Notes: generated by a model not told the origin, from the sequence alone. A stretch of 64,000 nucleotides of DNA from Corynebacterium halotolerans YIM 70093 = DSM 44683 (GCF_000341345.1 NC_020302.1:910075-974074), one strand, 5' to 3'; counted from the stretch's first letter, positions 35,622 through 46,922 are shown. Made by a program: numbers and translations.

Positions 35622-37502
35622 ATGACTAATCCTGAGTCCAATTCCGGTTCTGCCCGGGCCCGCTCATCGGGGGTCCCAGATTCGTCCGATGATCTGGCTT
35701 CCCCGGAGGTCGCGAGCGCGGAAGAGGCCCGCACCGGCGACCCCGCCGTGGTGGAGCGACTGGCTGAGACCTCGGCGACCGAACAGCTGGCCACGCTGCT
35801 GTCCAACTCAGCGGTGGTGGGCGAGGAGCTCGACCGCGAGGATGAGAATATCGTCCTGTCGGCTGAGGCCAAGGACGCGAAGCTCGACTGGACGGTGATC
35901 ATCCCCGCCGGCGTGATCGTGCTCGCGGTGGTCCTCTGGGGACTGCTCGGCGGGGACAGCTTCTCCAACGCCGCCACGGTGGCCCTGAATTTCGTGGTGG
36001 GCAACTTCGGGTGGGCGTTCGTCCTCTTCGGCACGATCTTCGTCGCGTTCGTCCTCGTGATCGCGGTCAGCAACTTCGGCACGATCAAACTCGGCGCGGT
36101 CGATGAGGCCCCGGAATTCCGCACGGTCTCGTGGATCGCGATGATGTTCGCCGCCGGTATGGGCATCGGCCTGATGTTCTACGGTGCCGCCGAGCCGTTG
36201 ACCTTCTACCGTGACGGGGTGCCCGGCCACGAGCCGAATGAGGTCGTCACCGCCATGGCCTCGGCGATGTTCCACTGGACGCTGCACCCGTGGGCCATCT
36301 ACGGGATTGTCGGCCTGGCCATCGCCTACTCAACCTTCCGTCTGGGACGTAAACAGCTGCTGTCCTCCGCGTTCATCCCGCTGATCGGTCAGAAAGGCGC
36401 CGACGGCTGGTTGGGCAAGATCATTGACATCCTCGCGATCTTCGCCACCGTCTTCGGCACCGCCTGTTCTCTCGGCCTGGGTGCCCTGCAGATCGGCGCC
36501 GGTCTACAGGGCGCCGGCATTGTCGATGATCCCGGCACCTGGACCATCGTGGGCATCGTCTCCGTGCTCACCCTGGCCTTCCTGATCTCGGCCATGTCGG
36601 GTGTGGGTAAGGGTATCCAGTACATCTCCAACTTCAACATGGTGCTGGCGGCCCTGCTGGCGATTTTCGTCTTCGTTCTCGGCCCGACGGTGTCCGTGCT
36701 CAACCTCCTGCCGGGCTCGATCGGCGCCTACCTGTCGCAGTTCTTCGAGATGGCCTCCCGCACCGCGGTCTTCGCCGACGGCACCGCCGGCGACTGGCTG
36801 TCCAGCTGGACCATCTTCTACTGGGCCTGGTGGATCTCCTGGTCGCCGTTCGTCGGCATGTTCCTGGCGCGTATCTCCCGCGGTCGCTCCATCCGCGAAT
36901 TCCTGCTCGGTGTCCTGCTCGTTCCGGCCGGCGTGTCCACCGTATGGTTCGCGATCTTCGGTGGCACCGCCATCATCTTCGAGCAGGAGGGCAACTCCAT
37001 CTGGGGCGACGGATCCGCCGAGACCCAGCTGTTCAACCTGCTCCAGGAACTGCCGGGCGGCGCCATCGTCAGCATCATCGCCGTTATCCTGCTGGGCACC
37101 TTCTTCATCACCTCGGCGGACTCCGCGTCCACCGTCATGGGATCGATGTCCCAGAACGGCCGTTCCGACGCCACGCCGTGGGTATCGGCCGCCTGGGGTC
37201 TGCTCACCGCGGCCGTCGGCCTGATGCTTCTGGTCACCGGCGGTGATAACGCCCTGAACAGCCTGCAGAACGTGACCATCGTCGCCGCCAGCCCCTTCCT
37301 GGTCATCATCATCCTCCTGATGCTCGCGATTCTGAAGGACCTGCGCAATGACGTGATCTACCTCGACTACCGTTCGCAGCAGGCCTTTGGCACGAAGCTG
37401 GCACGTGAGCGCCGTATTCATGAACAGCGCCAGCGCCGGGAGAGGCTCAAAGCCCGCCGCCAGGCGGCCCGCGACCGCGACGCGCGACGCGCCCGCCGCT
37501 GA
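35622..37502 (+). CDS. betP: Glycine betaine transporter BetP (copy 2)
   Basis: A 626-residue BCCT carrier that follows C. glutamicum BetP closely: [63 protein letters not shown], and a C-terminal tail rich in Arg and Lys. BetP couples two Na+ to betaine uptake and is switched on by hyperosmotic stress through that tail, which senses K+ and lipid charge. Tandem paralogue of the gene before it. The 187-bp gap holds GTTAAC/GTTACA words near 35464, 35510 and 35522 but no clean 11-bp repeat. The start at 35622 matches the length of homologues. Confidence 0.93.
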   Translation: MTNPESNSGSARARSSGVPDSSDDLASPEVASAEEARTGDPAVVERLAETSATEQLATLLSNSAVVGEELDREDENIVLSAEAKDAKLDWTVIIPAGVIVLAVVLWGLLGGDSFSNAATVALNFVVGNFGWAFVLFGTIFVAFVLVIAVSNFGTIKLGAVDEAPEFRTVSWIAMMFAAGMGIGLMFYGAAEPLTFYRDGVPGHEPNEVVTAMASAMFHWTLHPWAIYGIVGLAIAYSTFRLGRKQLLSSAFIPLIGQKGADGWLGKIIDILAIFATVFGTACSLGLGALQIGAGLQGAGIVDDPGTWTIVGIVSVLTLAFLISAMSGVGKGIQYISNFNMVLAALLAIFVFVLGPTVSVLNLLPGSIGAYLSQFFEMASRTAVFADGTAGDWLSSWTIFYWAWWISWSPFVGMFLARISRGRSIREFLLGVLLVPAGVSTVWFAIFGGTAIIFEQEGNSIWGDGSAETQLFNLLQELPGGAIVSIIAVILLGTFFITSADSASTVMGSMSQNGRSDATPWVSAAWGLLTAAVGLMLLVTGGDNALNSLQNVTIVAASPFLVIIILLMLAILKDLRNDVIYLDYRSQQAFGTKLARERRIHEQRQRRERLKARRQAARDRDARRARR

Positions 37503-37629
37503 CCCCGAACCGGAGCCCGGTGCTCCTGCGGGGGTCGTGTCCCAGAGACGGGATATGGCCCCCGTTTTTGATTTCCGGCGCAAATGGATTCTGTTCCGGG
37601 GTGCCCGGGCAGTAGCATTTCCTGTCATT

Positions 37630-38907
37630 ATGATCAAACGTGTCGCCATCACCGCCATGGCCTTCGTGGGCCTCATCGTCGGCGCCGGGTTCGCCAGCGG
37701 GCAGGAGGTGCTGCAGTACTTCGTGGCCTTCGGTAACTTCGGCATTATCGGCGCCGTCGTGGCCGCCGCCGTCATGATGCTCTCCGGGATGGCGGCCGTG
37801 CAGCTGGGCAGTTACTTCCTGGCCGGTGACCACTCCGCCGTGCTCAACCGCATCGCCCACCCCGCGATCGCCCGCGCCCTCGACATCGGCGTGCTCGTGA
37901 CCCTGTTCTCCACGGGCATGGTCATGTTCGCCGGCGCCGGATCCAACCTCAACCAGCAGTTCGGGTTCCCCCTGTGGGCCGGCGCATTGCTCATGCTCGT
38001 GCTGGTGGTGCTGGCCGGGCTGCTCGACGTCGACCGGGTCACACAGGTCATCGGGGCGATCACCCCGCTGATCATCGTCTTCCTCGCCGTCGCGATCAGC
38101 TGGGCGCTGACAACCAACACGACCCCGGCCCACCTGATGGAGCAGGCCTCGACCTCGCTGTCGACCACCCTGCCGCACTGGACGGTCTCGGCGGTCAACT
38201 ACGTCGGCTTCAACCTGATGGTCGGCGTGTCCATGGCCATCATCATCGGGGGCTCACAGTTCGACCCGCGCTCGGCCGGCTGGGGCGGGCTGCTCGGCGG
38301 CATCGTCTACGGCGCCCTGCTCGTCGGCAGCGCGATCGCGCTCTTCGTCAGCTCCGCGCGGGTCGGTGACGACGACATGCCGATGCTCAGCCTCGTCAAC
38401 GAGATTCACCCCGTCCTCGGGGTGGTGATGTCGGTGGTCATCTACGGCATGATCTTCAACACCGCGGTCGGGATGTTCTACGCCTTCGCCCGCCGCCTGA
38501 CGGTCCGCCATCCGCAGCGGTTCTGGCCGGTCTTCGCCGCCTCCTGCCTCATCGGCTTCGCGCTGAGCTTCGCGGGATTCCGCACGCTCGTCGCCTACGT
38601 CTACCCGGTGCTGGGCTACGTGGGCGCCGTCCTCATCGCGGTCATCGCGTTGGCGTGGCTGCGCAGCCGCGCGTCCATCCGCGAGGAGACCGGGCGTCGC
38701 CGACGGCTGCTCGCCCTGGCCCGCGAGGCCGGGACCCCCACCGGTCAGCGGCAGTTCCGGCAGGCTCTGGCCGCCTCACCGCTGTCGGAGGAGCAGCTGC
38801 GGGCGGCGCTGTCGGAGGAGCTGACACGCGCCGGACACGTCGAACACGGCGCCCCGACGCACATGGCAGGGTCACCCGACCGGGACACGGCCGATAAATT
38901 AAGGTAG
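37630..38907 (+). CDS. YkvI-like membrane protein (APC-superfamily carrier)
   Basis: A 425-residue protein with about ten helices starting directly at the N-terminus ([31 protein letters not shown] is cut to its key signature [10 protein letters not shown]). That motif is typical of YkvI-type carriers of the LeuT fold, related to branched-chain amino acid or Trp/Tyr transporters. Substrate unknown. A helical, charged tail of ~80 residues follows the last helix. TAGCAT at 37612-37617 is a plausible -10. It ends 5 bp before metS and may share its transcript. In C. glutamicum a membrane protein gene also lies between betP and metS. Confidence 0.78.
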   Translation: MIKRVAITAMAFVGLIVGAGFASGQEVLQYFVAFGNFGIIGAVVAAAVMMLSGMAAVQLGSYFLAGDHSAVLNRIAHPAIARALDIGVLVTLFSTGMVMFAGAGSNLNQQFGFPLWAGALLMLVLVVLAGLLDVDRVTQVIGAITPLIIVFLAVAISWALTTNTTPAHLMEQASTSLSTTLPHWTVSAVNYVGFNLMVGVSMAIIIGGSQFDPRSAGWGGLLGGIVYGALLVGSAIALFVSSARVGDDDMPMLSLVNEIHPVLGVVMSVVIYGMIFNTAVGMFYAFARRLTVRHPQRFWPVFAASCLIGFALSFAGFRTLVAYVYPVLGYVGAVLIAVIALAWLRSRASIREETGRRRRLLALAREAGTPTGQRQFRQALAASPLSEEQLRAALSEELTRAGHVEHGAPTHMAGSPDRDTADKLR

Positions 38908-38912
38908 AGCGC

Positions 38913-40745
38913 ATGACAAAGTCTGTGCTTGTATCCGTCGCCTGGCCGTATGCCAACGGCCCCCGCCACATCGGCCACGTCGCCGGTTTCGGTGTGCCCT
39001 CCGATGTCTTCGCCCGCTACCAGCGAATGGCGGGAAACGACGTCCTGATGATCTCGGGCACCGACGAGCACGGCACCCCGCTGCTGGTGCAGGCGGACAA
39101 GGAGGGCGTGTCCGTCAAGGATCTGGCCGACCGCTACAACCGGCAGATCGTCGAGGATCTGGCCGGGCTCGGCCTGTCCTACGACCTGTTCACCCGCACC
39201 ACCACCCGCAACCACTACGCGGTGGTCCAGGAGCTGTTCCGTGGTCTGCACGACAACGGCTACATGATCAAGGAGACCACCATGGGTGCGGTCTCCCCGT
39301 CGACGGGGCGCACCCTGCCGGACCGCTACATCGAGGGCACCTGCCCGATCTGCGGGGCCGACGGTGCCCGCGGTGACCAGTGCGACAACTGCGGCAACCA
39401 GCTCGACCCGGCGGATCTGATCAACCCGGTGTCGCGCATCAACGGTGAGACCCCCGATTTCGTGGAGACCGAGCACTTCCTGCTCGACCTGCCCTCACTG
39501 GCCGACGCGCTGGGGCAGTGGCTGCGCGGACGTGAGGACTGGCGGCCCAACGTGCTGCAGTTCTCGCTGAACCTGCTGGACGACCTGCGCCCGCGCGCCA
39601 TGACCCGCGACATCGACTGGGGCGTGCCGATCCCGGTCGAGGGCTGGTCGGACAACGGCGCCAAGAAGCTCTACGTCTGGTTCGACGCCGTCATCGGTTA
39701 CCTGTCGGCCTCCATCGAGTGGGCCTGGCGCTCCGGCGAGCCGGAGGCCTGGAAGAAGTGGTGGCAGGACCCGAAGGCCGCCGGTTACTACTTCATGGGC
39801 AAGGACAACATCACCTTCCACTCCCAGATCTGGCCCGCCGAGCTCCTCGGCTACGCCGGCAAGGGCGCCAGGGGCGGTAAGACGCACGCCTACGGCGAGA
39901 TCAACCTGCCCACGGAGGTGGTCTCCAGTGAGTTCCTGACCATGTCCGGCTCGAAGTTCTCCTCCTCGAAGGGCGTGGTCATCTACGTCAAGGACTTCCT
40001 CGCCGAGTTCGGCCCCGACCCGCTGCGCTACTTCATCTCGGTGGCCGGCCCGGAGAACACCGACACCGATTTCACCTGGGACGAGTTCATCCGCCGCGTG
40101 AACAACGAGCTGGCCAACGGCTGGGGCAACCTGGTCAACCGCACCGTGTCCATGGCGAACAAGAACTTCGGCGAGGTCCCGGCCCCGGGTGCCCTCGAGG
40201 ACGCGGACAAGAGGATCCTCGACCTGGCCACCGAGACCTTCGGCACCGTCGCCGAGGCACTCGAGCAGTCCAAGTTCAAGGCAGGCATCACCGCCGCCAT
40301 GCATGTCGTCGGCGAGGCCAACGCCTACATCGCCGACCAGGAGCCGTGGCAGCTGGCCAAGGACGAGACGAAGCGCGAGCGCCTGGCCACCGTGCTGTGG
40401 ACCGCGCTGCAGGTGGTCTCCGACTGCAACGTGCTGCTGACCCCCTACCTGCCGCACATCGCACAGCAGGTCCACGAGACGCTGGGACGGGACGGCGTGT
40501 GGGCGGCCACCCCGGAGGTGCGCGAGGTCACCGACGAGATGCCCGTCGACCTCGTCGGGGTGGGCCTGCCCCAGGAGGGCCAGACCTACCCGATCATCAC
40601 CGGCGACTACTCCGTGCAACAGGCGAAGTGGGCGCGCATCGACGTCGTGCCGGGCACGCCGCTGGCCAAGCCGAAGCCGCTGATCCAGAAGCTGGATCCG
40701 GAGCTGGCCGAGACCGGCCCGGAGTGGGCCCCGGTCCAGAAGTAG
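38913..40745 (+). CDS. metG: Methionyl-tRNA synthetase
   Basis: A 610-residue class I synthetase charging tRNA-Met. HIGH is at residues 19-22, a four-cysteine zinc knuckle CPICG...CDNCG lies near 144-160, and KFSSSKG near 350 is the second ATP motif. The anticodon-binding helical domain completes the protein; there is no C-terminal tRNA-binding appendix, as in other actinobacteria. This gene is called metS in C. glutamicum. Confidence 0.97.
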   Translation: MTKSVLVSVAWPYANGPRHIGHVAGFGVPSDVFARYQRMAGNDVLMISGTDEHGTPLLVQADKEGVSVKDLADRYNRQIVEDLAGLGLSYDLFTRTTTRNHYAVVQELFRGLHDNGYMIKETTMGAVSPSTGRTLPDRYIEGTCPICGADGARGDQCDNCGNQLDPADLINPVSRINGETPDFVETEHFLLDLPSLADALGQWLRGREDWRPNVLQFSLNLLDDLRPRAMTRDIDWGVPIPVEGWSDNGAKKLYVWFDAVIGYLSASIEWAWRSGEPEAWKKWWQDPKAAGYYFMGKDNITFHSQIWPAELLGYAGKGARGGKTHAYGEINLPTEVVSSEFLTMSGSKFSSSKGVVIYVKDFLAEFGPDPLRYFISVAGPENTDTDFTWDEFIRRVNNELANGWGNLVNRTVSMANKNFGEVPAPGALEDADKRILDLATETFGTVAEALEQSKFKAGITAAMHVVGEANAYIADQEPWQLAKDETKRERLATVLWTALQVVSDCNVLLTPYLPHIAQQVHETLGRDGVWAATPEVREVTDEMPVDLVGVGLPQEGQTYPIITGDYSVQQAKWARIDVVPGTPLAKPKPLIQKLDPELAETGPEWAPVQK

Positions 40746-40781
40746 AATGACACCCCGGCCCGTCCGGGGCGTAACCTTGAG

Positions 40782-40823
40782 ACAGCTGTCGCGACCACCT
40801 CACGGTGGTCGGGCGGCTGTTTT
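40782..40823 (+). terminator. Probable terminator after metG
   Basis: An 8-bp stem CGACCACC/GGTGGTCG with a TCAC loop, extended imperfectly by ACAGC/GCTGT and followed by TTTTCC. It lies 35-75 bp past the metG stop. A separate GC hairpin at about 40752-40769 has no T-tract. Confidence 0.55.
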
Positions 40824-40892
40824 CCGTTTCCGCACGCGCGGGGCACCTCCCGCACCGGCACGTGCCACCCCTGGACAGATGAGGACCCCGCC

Positions 40893-42152
40893 ATGACCGA
40901 TTCCCCGACGCAGCGCCGCATCCCCCGGGTCATCCCGGCGCTGCTCGCCTTCGTCGCCGTGTTCGTGGCGGCGATCAACCTGCGCGCCGGTATCGCCTCG
41001 GTCGGCCCGGTGCTGAGCGACGTGCTCGCCGCCTTCGACGCCAGTGGTTCGCTGGCGGGCCTGGTGACGGCCATGCCCGGGCTCTTCTTCGGCATCATGG
41101 GCCTGTGCGCCGTCCCGCTGGCACGTCGGCTGGGGCTGAGCCTGACGCTGACCCTGGGTATGGTGCTCACGCTCATCGGCCTGGCGGTGCGCCCCTGGGT
41201 CGACGGGATCTGGGTCTTCATCGCGCTGACGGCCCTGGTGGTGGCCGGTATCGCGTTGGCGAACGTGCTCCTGCCCGCCTGGATCAAGAACCACGGAGGG
41301 CGCCACATCGTGGCGTTGATGACCATCTACGGATCGATTCTCGGGCTCTCCGGCGCGCTCGGCCCGCTGAGCTCGCTGCTCTTCGAGGGTGCCGACGCCT
41401 GGCGGTGGTCCCTGTTCGTCTGGGCCGGGTTCGCCGTCGTCCAGGTGCTGGTGTGGGGTTTCGTCGTTGCCCGGGCCCGATTCGACTTCCCCTCCGCGAC
41501 GGAGGCGGATGAGGTGCCCGGCGGCGCCGTGGCAGGGACGAAGCGGGCGGAGGTCTCGCTGTGGCGGTCTCCGACGGCCGTGTTCCTCATGATCTTCTTC
41601 GGACTGCAGTCGATGAACGCCTACATCCAGATGGGCTGGCTGCCGCAGATCTACCTGGACAAGGGGGTCTCCGCCGAGGTGGGCAGCATTGCGCTGGCAC
41701 TCGTCGGAGCGCTGAACGTCATCGGTGGGCTGGTCATGCCGGTCATCATCGACCGGGTGCGCAACCTCGCGGTGTTCCCCGTGCTGTTCTCGGTACTCGC
41801 CGTCGCCGGTTACCTGGGCCTGTACTTCGCCGCCGACACGGTCCCGCTGCTGTGGGCCTTCCTGCTCGGCCTCGGCGGCTTCTGCTTCCCGACGGCGATC
41901 GCCCTGATCCCCGCCCGCAGCCGCACTCCTCTGGTCACCGCCCGGCTCTCGGGCTTCGTCCAGCCGATCGGTTACTTCATCGCCGCCCTGGGCCCCTTCC
42001 TAGTCGGCGTGGTCTACCAGGCCACCGGCGAGTGGTCGGCGATCCTGCTGACCCTGATGGCGGCCGCGGGACTCATGGCGGTCATCGGTTTCCGCGCCAG
42101 CCGCCCCGGTTACATCGACGACGAACTCGACGCGGCCGAATCCCCTGCGTAA
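40893..42152 (+). CDS. MFS transporter, CynX/NimT family
   Basis: A 419-residue major facilitator with 12 helices. The N-terminal INLRAGIASVGPVL and the ARSRTP loop late in the protein are typical of the CynX/NimT branch, which contains cyanate and 2-nitroimidazole exporters, though substrates for most members are unknown. It has its own ribosome site region after the metG terminator and no linked enzyme gene, so the substrate cannot be inferred. Confidence 0.85.
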   Translation: MTDSPTQRRIPRVIPALLAFVAVFVAAINLRAGIASVGPVLSDVLAAFDASGSLAGLVTAMPGLFFGIMGLCAVPLARRLGLSLTLTLGMVLTLIGLAVRPWVDGIWVFIALTALVVAGIALANVLLPAWIKNHGGRHIVALMTIYGSILGLSGALGPLSSLLFEGADAWRWSLFVWAGFAVVQVLVWGFVVARARFDFPSATEADEVPGGAVAGTKRAEVSLWRSPTAVFLMIFFGLQSMNAYIQMGWLPQIYLDKGVSAEVGSIALALVGALNVIGGLVMPVIIDRVRNLAVFPVLFSVLAVAGYLGLYFAADTVPLLWAFLLGLGGFCFPTAIALIPARSRTPLVTARLSGFVQPIGYFIAALGPFLVGVVYQATGEWSAILLTLMAAAGLMAVIGFRASRPGYIDDELDAAESPA

Positions 42153-42210
42153 GCGCCTGTTCCGCCCCGGTCGGCTGTTCGTGTCCGGGCCTTGGTGTTA
42201 GGTGGAGGGC

Positions 42211-44308
42211 ATGGAGACCAGCATGCAGACCACCAACGGGACAACCACAGAGGCAACCAGGGACCAGGCCGACCAGCTCCTCGCCGGAATCGCGGGGGAG
42301 GGGGCGCAGCTGCGCGATGATCAGTGGACGGCGATCAACGCCCTCGTCAACGCCCGCCGCCGCATGCTCGTCGTCCAGCGCACCGGCTGGGGCAAGTCGG
42401 CGGTGTACTTCATCGCGGCGAAGCTGTTGCGCCGGCGCGGCGCCGGGGCGTCGCTGATCATCTCCCCGCTGCTGGCGCTGATGCGCAACCAGGTCGCCGC
42501 CGCCGAGCGCGCCGGCATCCGGGCGGCCACGCTCAACAGCGCGAACATGACCGAGTGGGAGGAGATCCAGGCCCGGGTCGCCGCCGGCGAGGTCGACGTG
42601 CTGTTGATCTCCCCGGAGCGGCTCAACAACCCCGGCTTCCGGGACGAGGTGCTGCCCGCATTGGCGGCCACCGTCGGCATGATCGTCGTCGACGAGGCAC
42701 ACTGCATCTCCGACTGGGGACACGACTTCCGCCCCGATTACCGCCGTATCCGCGACCTGCTCGCCGATCTCCGCGCGGGCGTGCCCGTCCTGGCGACGAC
42801 CGCGACGGCCAATGACCGGGTCGTCGCCGACGTCCGGGCCCAGCTGGGAACCGACACCGGCCTGCTGCGCGGCGGGCTCGACCGGGCCTCGCTGCACCTG
42901 GCGGTGGCCCAGCTGGCCGACACCACCTGGCGGCCGGCGTGGCTGGCCACCCACCTCGGCGAGCTGGAGGGCTCCGGCATCATCTACTGCCTGACCGTCG
43001 CTGCGGCCGAGGACCTCGCCGGGGCGCTCGAGTCGGCGGGTTGGAACGTCGCGGCCTACACCGGGCGCACGGAGGCCGAGGAGCGCGCCCGCCTCGAGCA
43101 GGCGCTGATCGACAACGAGCTCAAGGCGCTGGTGGCCACCTCGGCGCTGGGCATGGGCTTCGACAAACCCGACCTCGGCTTCGTCATCCACGTCGGCGCG
43201 CCCGGCTCCCCGGTGTCCTACTACCAGCAGATCGGCCGCGCGGGCCGCGGCACCGACCGGGCGGACGTGATCCTGCTGCCGGGCGCGGAGGACCGTGACA
43301 TCTGGGCCTACTTCGCCTCCGTGTCCTTCCCCGACGAGGCCACCGTCCGCGGGCTGCTCGACGCGCTGACCGGGGAACCGCAGTCCACGGTCCGGCTCGA
43401 GTCGCAGGTGGATCTGTCCCGCTCCCGCCTCGAGCAGGTGCTCAAGGTCCTCGACGTCGACGGCGCCGTCCGCCGCGTGAAGGGCGGATGGGTGTCCACG
43501 GGCAGACCGTGGACCTACGACGCCGAGCGCTACCGCGGCCTCGAGCAGGCCCGTGCCGCCGAGCAGCGGGCCATGCTCGACTACGAGAACACCACCGGCT
43601 GCCGCATGCTCTTCCTGCGCCACCAGCTCGACGACGCCACCGCCACCGGAAACTGCGGACGCTGCGACAACTGCACCGGCCGGCGCTGGGACACGCGTGT
43701 CGACGGCCGTGGCCGAGCGGCTCACCGCCCCGGGCGTGCGGGTGGCCTCGCGTCGCCAGTGGCCCACCGGCATCAGCGTCCGGGGGAAGATCCCGGGCCT
43801 CGGGCAGGGGCGGGCGCTCGGCCGGCTCAACGACATCGCCCGGGGTCCCGCCCTGCGCGGGCTGCTGGAGGAGAAGACCTGGCGGCCCACCTCGCCCTGG
43901 CGGCAGGACCCGTGGCTGACACGCATCGTCGCCGTTCTCGCCGACTGGGACTGGGATGAGCGCCCCGGCACCGTCATCGCACTCGGGGGCACGGAGGAGG
44001 CGACCACGGATCTGGTCACCGCGACGGCCGCGGCCATCGCCGAGGTGGGCCGGATGCACTACGGCGGGCTGCTGCCGGTGCGCGCCGGGGCAGGGGAGGT
44101 CACGGCCCAGAACTCCGCCTACCGGGTCACCGGCCTGCTGGGGCACTGGGACTGGTCGGCGATCACGGGCCTGAGCCTGGGGGAGGGGCCGATCCTGCTG
44201 GTCACCGACCTGATCGACACCGGGTGGTCGGTGACGGTGGCCGGTGCGCGTCTGGCCGAGCAGACCGGCCGGCAGGTGCTGCCGTTCGCCCTGGCCAGCC
44301 GGGGCTAG
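42211..44308 (+). pseudogene. rqlH: RecQ-like helicase RqlH, split by a frameshift
   Basis: The first part (to about 43700) encodes a full RecQ-type motor: QRTGWGKSAVYF (Walker A), VVDEAHCISDWGHDF (DEAH), TSALGMGFDKPDL and QIGRAGRG, then the tetracysteine module CRMLF...CGRCDNC. The frame then fails. The rest, in the +1 frame from about 43700 to 44308, continues as AVAERLTAPGV and ends in a phosphoribosyltransferase-like domain with LLVTDLIDTGWS. Together they give the architecture of mycobacterial RqlH (helicase plus PRTase domain, about 700 residues). One inserted base in GACGGCCG near 43705 would explain the break. It may be a true mutation or a sequencing error. Start uncertain between 42202, 42211 and 42223. 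Confidence 0.82.
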
Positions 44309-44318
44309 TCGGCCGGGA

Positions 44319-44810
44319 TCAGTCGACGATCAGTTCCAGGTAGGCCAGGTCGAGCCAGCGGTCGAACTTGCGGCCGACCTCGGGTAGCCGCCCGACCTCC
44401 CGGAAGCCCAGTTTCTCGTGCAGGCGCAGGGAGCCGATGTTGTCGCCCTCGATGGTGGCGATGACGGCGTGGACGCTGTCGTCGGCGCGTGCGGCGTCGA
44501 TGAGCGCGGTCATGAGTTTGCTGCCCACGCCCTTGCCGTGGGCGTCGGGGTGGACGTAGACGGAGTTCTCGACGGTGTGGCGGTAGCCGGGGGAGGGGCG
44601 GAAGGGCCCGTAGCTGGCCCAGCCGCAGAATTCCCCGTCGTCGGCGACCAGGACCGGGAACCCCCTGCGCCTGCGGTCGTCGAGCCACTGCCGCCGGTCG
44701 GCCTCGTCCACGGGATCGTCGTGGAACAGGGCGACCGTTTCCCGGATCGCCCAGTTGTGCAGCGCGGTGATGGCGGGAATGTCCTTGTCCTCTGCGGGTC
44801 GGATTCGCAT
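44319..44810 (-). CDS. GNAT acetyltransferase, phosphinothricin acetyltransferase-like
   Basis: A 163-residue single-domain GNAT protein. RPAEDKDIPAITALHN opens the fold, NSVYVHPDAHGKGVGSKLM carries the acetyl-CoA loop, and NIGSLRLHEKLGFREVG with a C-terminal FDRWLDLAYLE resembles the PAT/Bar/MddA group that acetylates phosphinothricin or methionine analogues. The natural substrate is probably an amino acid derivative. The ATG at 44810 is chosen because TACCCT ends exactly 7 nt upstream; the frame extends further upstream without support. Confidence 0.84.
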   Translation of the reverse strand: MRIRPAEDKDIPAITALHNWAIRETVALFHDDPVDEADRRQWLDDRRRRGFPVLVADDGEFCGWASYGPFRPSPGYRHTVENSVYVHPDAHGKGVGSKLMTALIDAARADDSVHAVIATIEGDNIGSLRLHEKLGFREVGRLPEVGRKFDRWLDLAYLELIVD

Positions 44811-44855
44811 GCGGACCAGGGTAGTCCCGACGGCCCGGGAGGTCATGGGGGTCCG

Positions 44856-46724
44856 CTACCGGCGAACAGCCAGCACCCCGATCTGATTGCGCCCCACGCA
44901 CAGTTCCGTGACCCCGTCAGTGGGCGTGACGTGCAGCTGCCGCCCGCCGCCGGACAGCGAGACGTACACCTGCGACAGCCCGGCCTCGACGGGGATCTCC
45001 ACCGGTTCACCGTCGAGGGCGAGCTCCACCGTGCCGGACTGGTCGGCGAAGTAGTTGAACTGCAGCACCCAGTCGCGCTCCAGGAGGGGGCCGTCGACCG
45101 CGATGGCCGTGTCCTCGGGTCCGACGCGGGTGCCGCAGCCGGGCCCGGATCCCGGCTCCGTGGCGCGCATGGCGACCAGCTCGGCCGGGCGGAGATGGCC
45201 GTCACCGTCGACGAGCACCGGATCGGTGGTCCACCGCTCGAAGGGCGGGACGCCCTCCAGGCCACCGATCAGCTTCGAGAGCATGTTGTACGGGTGGACC
45301 AGCGGCAGCAGGACGTGGAGATCCACGGCCTGGTCGAAGACGGGTTCGTCCCGCCCCGCCAGTTCCCCGCGCAGGGTGTGGAAGTAGTCCCGCGCCGGCT
45401 GATCGGCCCACACCTGCGCGTAGATCACGGTGCTCACCGCGGTGGAGACCGCCACCAGTCCGGCCGCGAGCGTCCCGGCCCACCGGAAGATCCTCCGGGT
45501 CCGTCGCTCCGGCCGGGGATGCGCGAGCAGGAATGCGAGGGTGACGGCCCCGAGCACCGCCACCTCGGAGAAGTGACGCAGCGTCTGGGTGATCTCGACG
45601 GACGTCCCCGGACCGGTGCGGGCGATGGCCAGCGCCGCGAGCGGTGCCAGGGGATAGACCAGCACCGGCAGCCAGGTGAGCAGATGGCGGGGGTGGCGGC
45701 GGGCGGTCCAGACCAGGATCCCGGCCACCACGAGCGCACCGGCGGCGACCGCGGCCGGGCCCGGCGCGGCCCACGGCGGGCTGGGGTGCCAACGCTCCCA
45801 GTGCCACGGCCCACCCGCGGCCGTCGGCAGCAACGCGTGGACATAGCCGTGGACGAAGAGGTCGAGCACTCCCGTCCCCGCCCCGGCCGTGCCGGTGGCG
45901 TCGGGGGCCGCCGTGGTTCCGTCCCCGGTGCGGGGATCCCCGGTGACGGCGAGGTAGACCCCGGCCCACGCGAGCGTCGGCACGGCGAGGGTGGCGGCGG
46001 TGCGGGCGATGCCGCGCCAGCGCCGGCGCACCGAACCGGTGGCGGCGGCGAGACAGACGAGCGCGAGAACCACGGCGGGTCCGGCGAACAGCGCCCGCTC
46101 GCTGAACAGGAGCCCGGCGACCAGGGCGGTCACCGCCACGGTGAGGTGGCGCCCGGCGCGGTGGGGCTCGCGCAGGGTGAGCACCGAGTGCGCGAACACC
46201 AGCGCCAGGGCGGCGTGCAGGGGCAGGGTGTTCACGGCGGTCGCCAGCCAGGTCGTCGAGGGCAGCGTCAGCGGGGTGAACAGGTAGGCCACCAGCGGCA
46301 CCGCAGCCCAGGGGAACGGAACGCCGCGCTCCGCGACGGTGACACGGGAGACGCGGGGGCACAGCACGAGGCACGCCCAGGCGACGGCCGCGGCGGCGGC
46401 CAGCTGCAGCAGCCCCAGGGTGGCCACCGCCGCCGGCCAGTTCAACGGCGCCCGGGTGGCCAGCAGCCACTCGATCACCCAGGCGGCGGGCATGAGGTGG
46501 CCGTCGTGGTCGGTCAGCAGCAGCTCGAGGGTGGGCGCATCGTAGCCGCGGGCCTGCGCGTGCAGGGTCAGATCGTCCCAGTAGAACCAGCCCTGGGCCG
46601 CCACCGCGGTGCGGCAGGCCACACCGAGGACGACGACCGCGCCGAGGATCGCGGCGACCGGCCACCGGCGGTGTGCCCGCGGGTGGCCGGACGCGGCAGG
46701 GGCCGGCGCTTCGGTGTCCTGCAT
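44856..46724 (-). CDS. Large polytopic membrane protein, possible GT-C-like glycosyltransferase
   Basis: A 622-residue protein with one helix at about 20-38, then FYWDDLTLHAQARGY, and about ten further helices up to residue 420, then a soluble C-terminal part of ~180 residues with beta-rich character. An acidic pair just after the first helix and many helices are the outline of GT-C transferases, which use lipid-phosphate sugars outside the membrane. No closer family is recognised, so the function is open. AAGGAGC lies 8 bp before the ATG at 46724. The 198 bp between it and the cyclase gene show no clear signal. Confidence 0.62.
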   Translation of the reverse strand: MQDTEAPAPAASGHPRAHRRWPVAAILGAVVVLGVACRTAVAAQGWFYWDDLTLHAQARGYDAPTLELLLTDHDGHLMPAAWVIEWLLATRAPLNWPAAVATLGLLQLAAAAAVAWACLVLCPRVSRVTVAERGVPFPWAAVPLVAYLFTPLTLPSTTWLATAVNTLPLHAALALVFAHSVLTLREPHRAGRHLTVAVTALVAGLLFSERALFAGPAVVLALVCLAAATGSVRRRWRGIARTAATLAVPTLAWAGVYLAVTGDPRTGDGTTAAPDATGTAGAGTGVLDLFVHGYVHALLPTAAGGPWHWERWHPSPPWAAPGPAAVAAGALVVAGILVWTARRHPRHLLTWLPVLVYPLAPLAALAIARTGPGTSVEITQTLRHFSEVAVLGAVTLAFLLAHPRPERRTRRIFRWAGTLAAGLVAVSTAVSTVIYAQVWADQPARDYFHTLRGELAGRDEPVFDQAVDLHVLLPLVHPYNMLSKLIGGLEGVPPFERWTTDPVLVDGDGHLRPAELVAMRATEPGSGPGCGTRVGPEDTAIAVDGPLLERDWVLQFNYFADQSGTVELALDGEPVEIPVEAGLSQVYVSLSGGGRQLHVTPTDGVTELCVGRNQIGVLAVRR

Positions 46725-46922
46725 GCTCGAGCTCCTTGGGGGTCTGTGTTTCGGTGGGGGCGTATTTTTCTGGGTGTCTGTCGGGTGGCAGACGTATACG
46801 CCCCCGTTCGGAGACCGTGGACGTGTCATGATCTCGCTGGGAGGAAATGCGCCTGCGGTTTCCGCTCCCGCGCGGCACCGCCCTGGTGGGGCGGATTCAC
46901 AGGCTACCCGGGGGACAGGCCC

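Noticed and set aside
43690..43708. Programmed ribosomal frameshifting in rqlH
   Set aside because: No slippery heptamer or downstream stimulator is evident, and helicases of this family are not known to use frameshifting. A mutation or read error is simpler.
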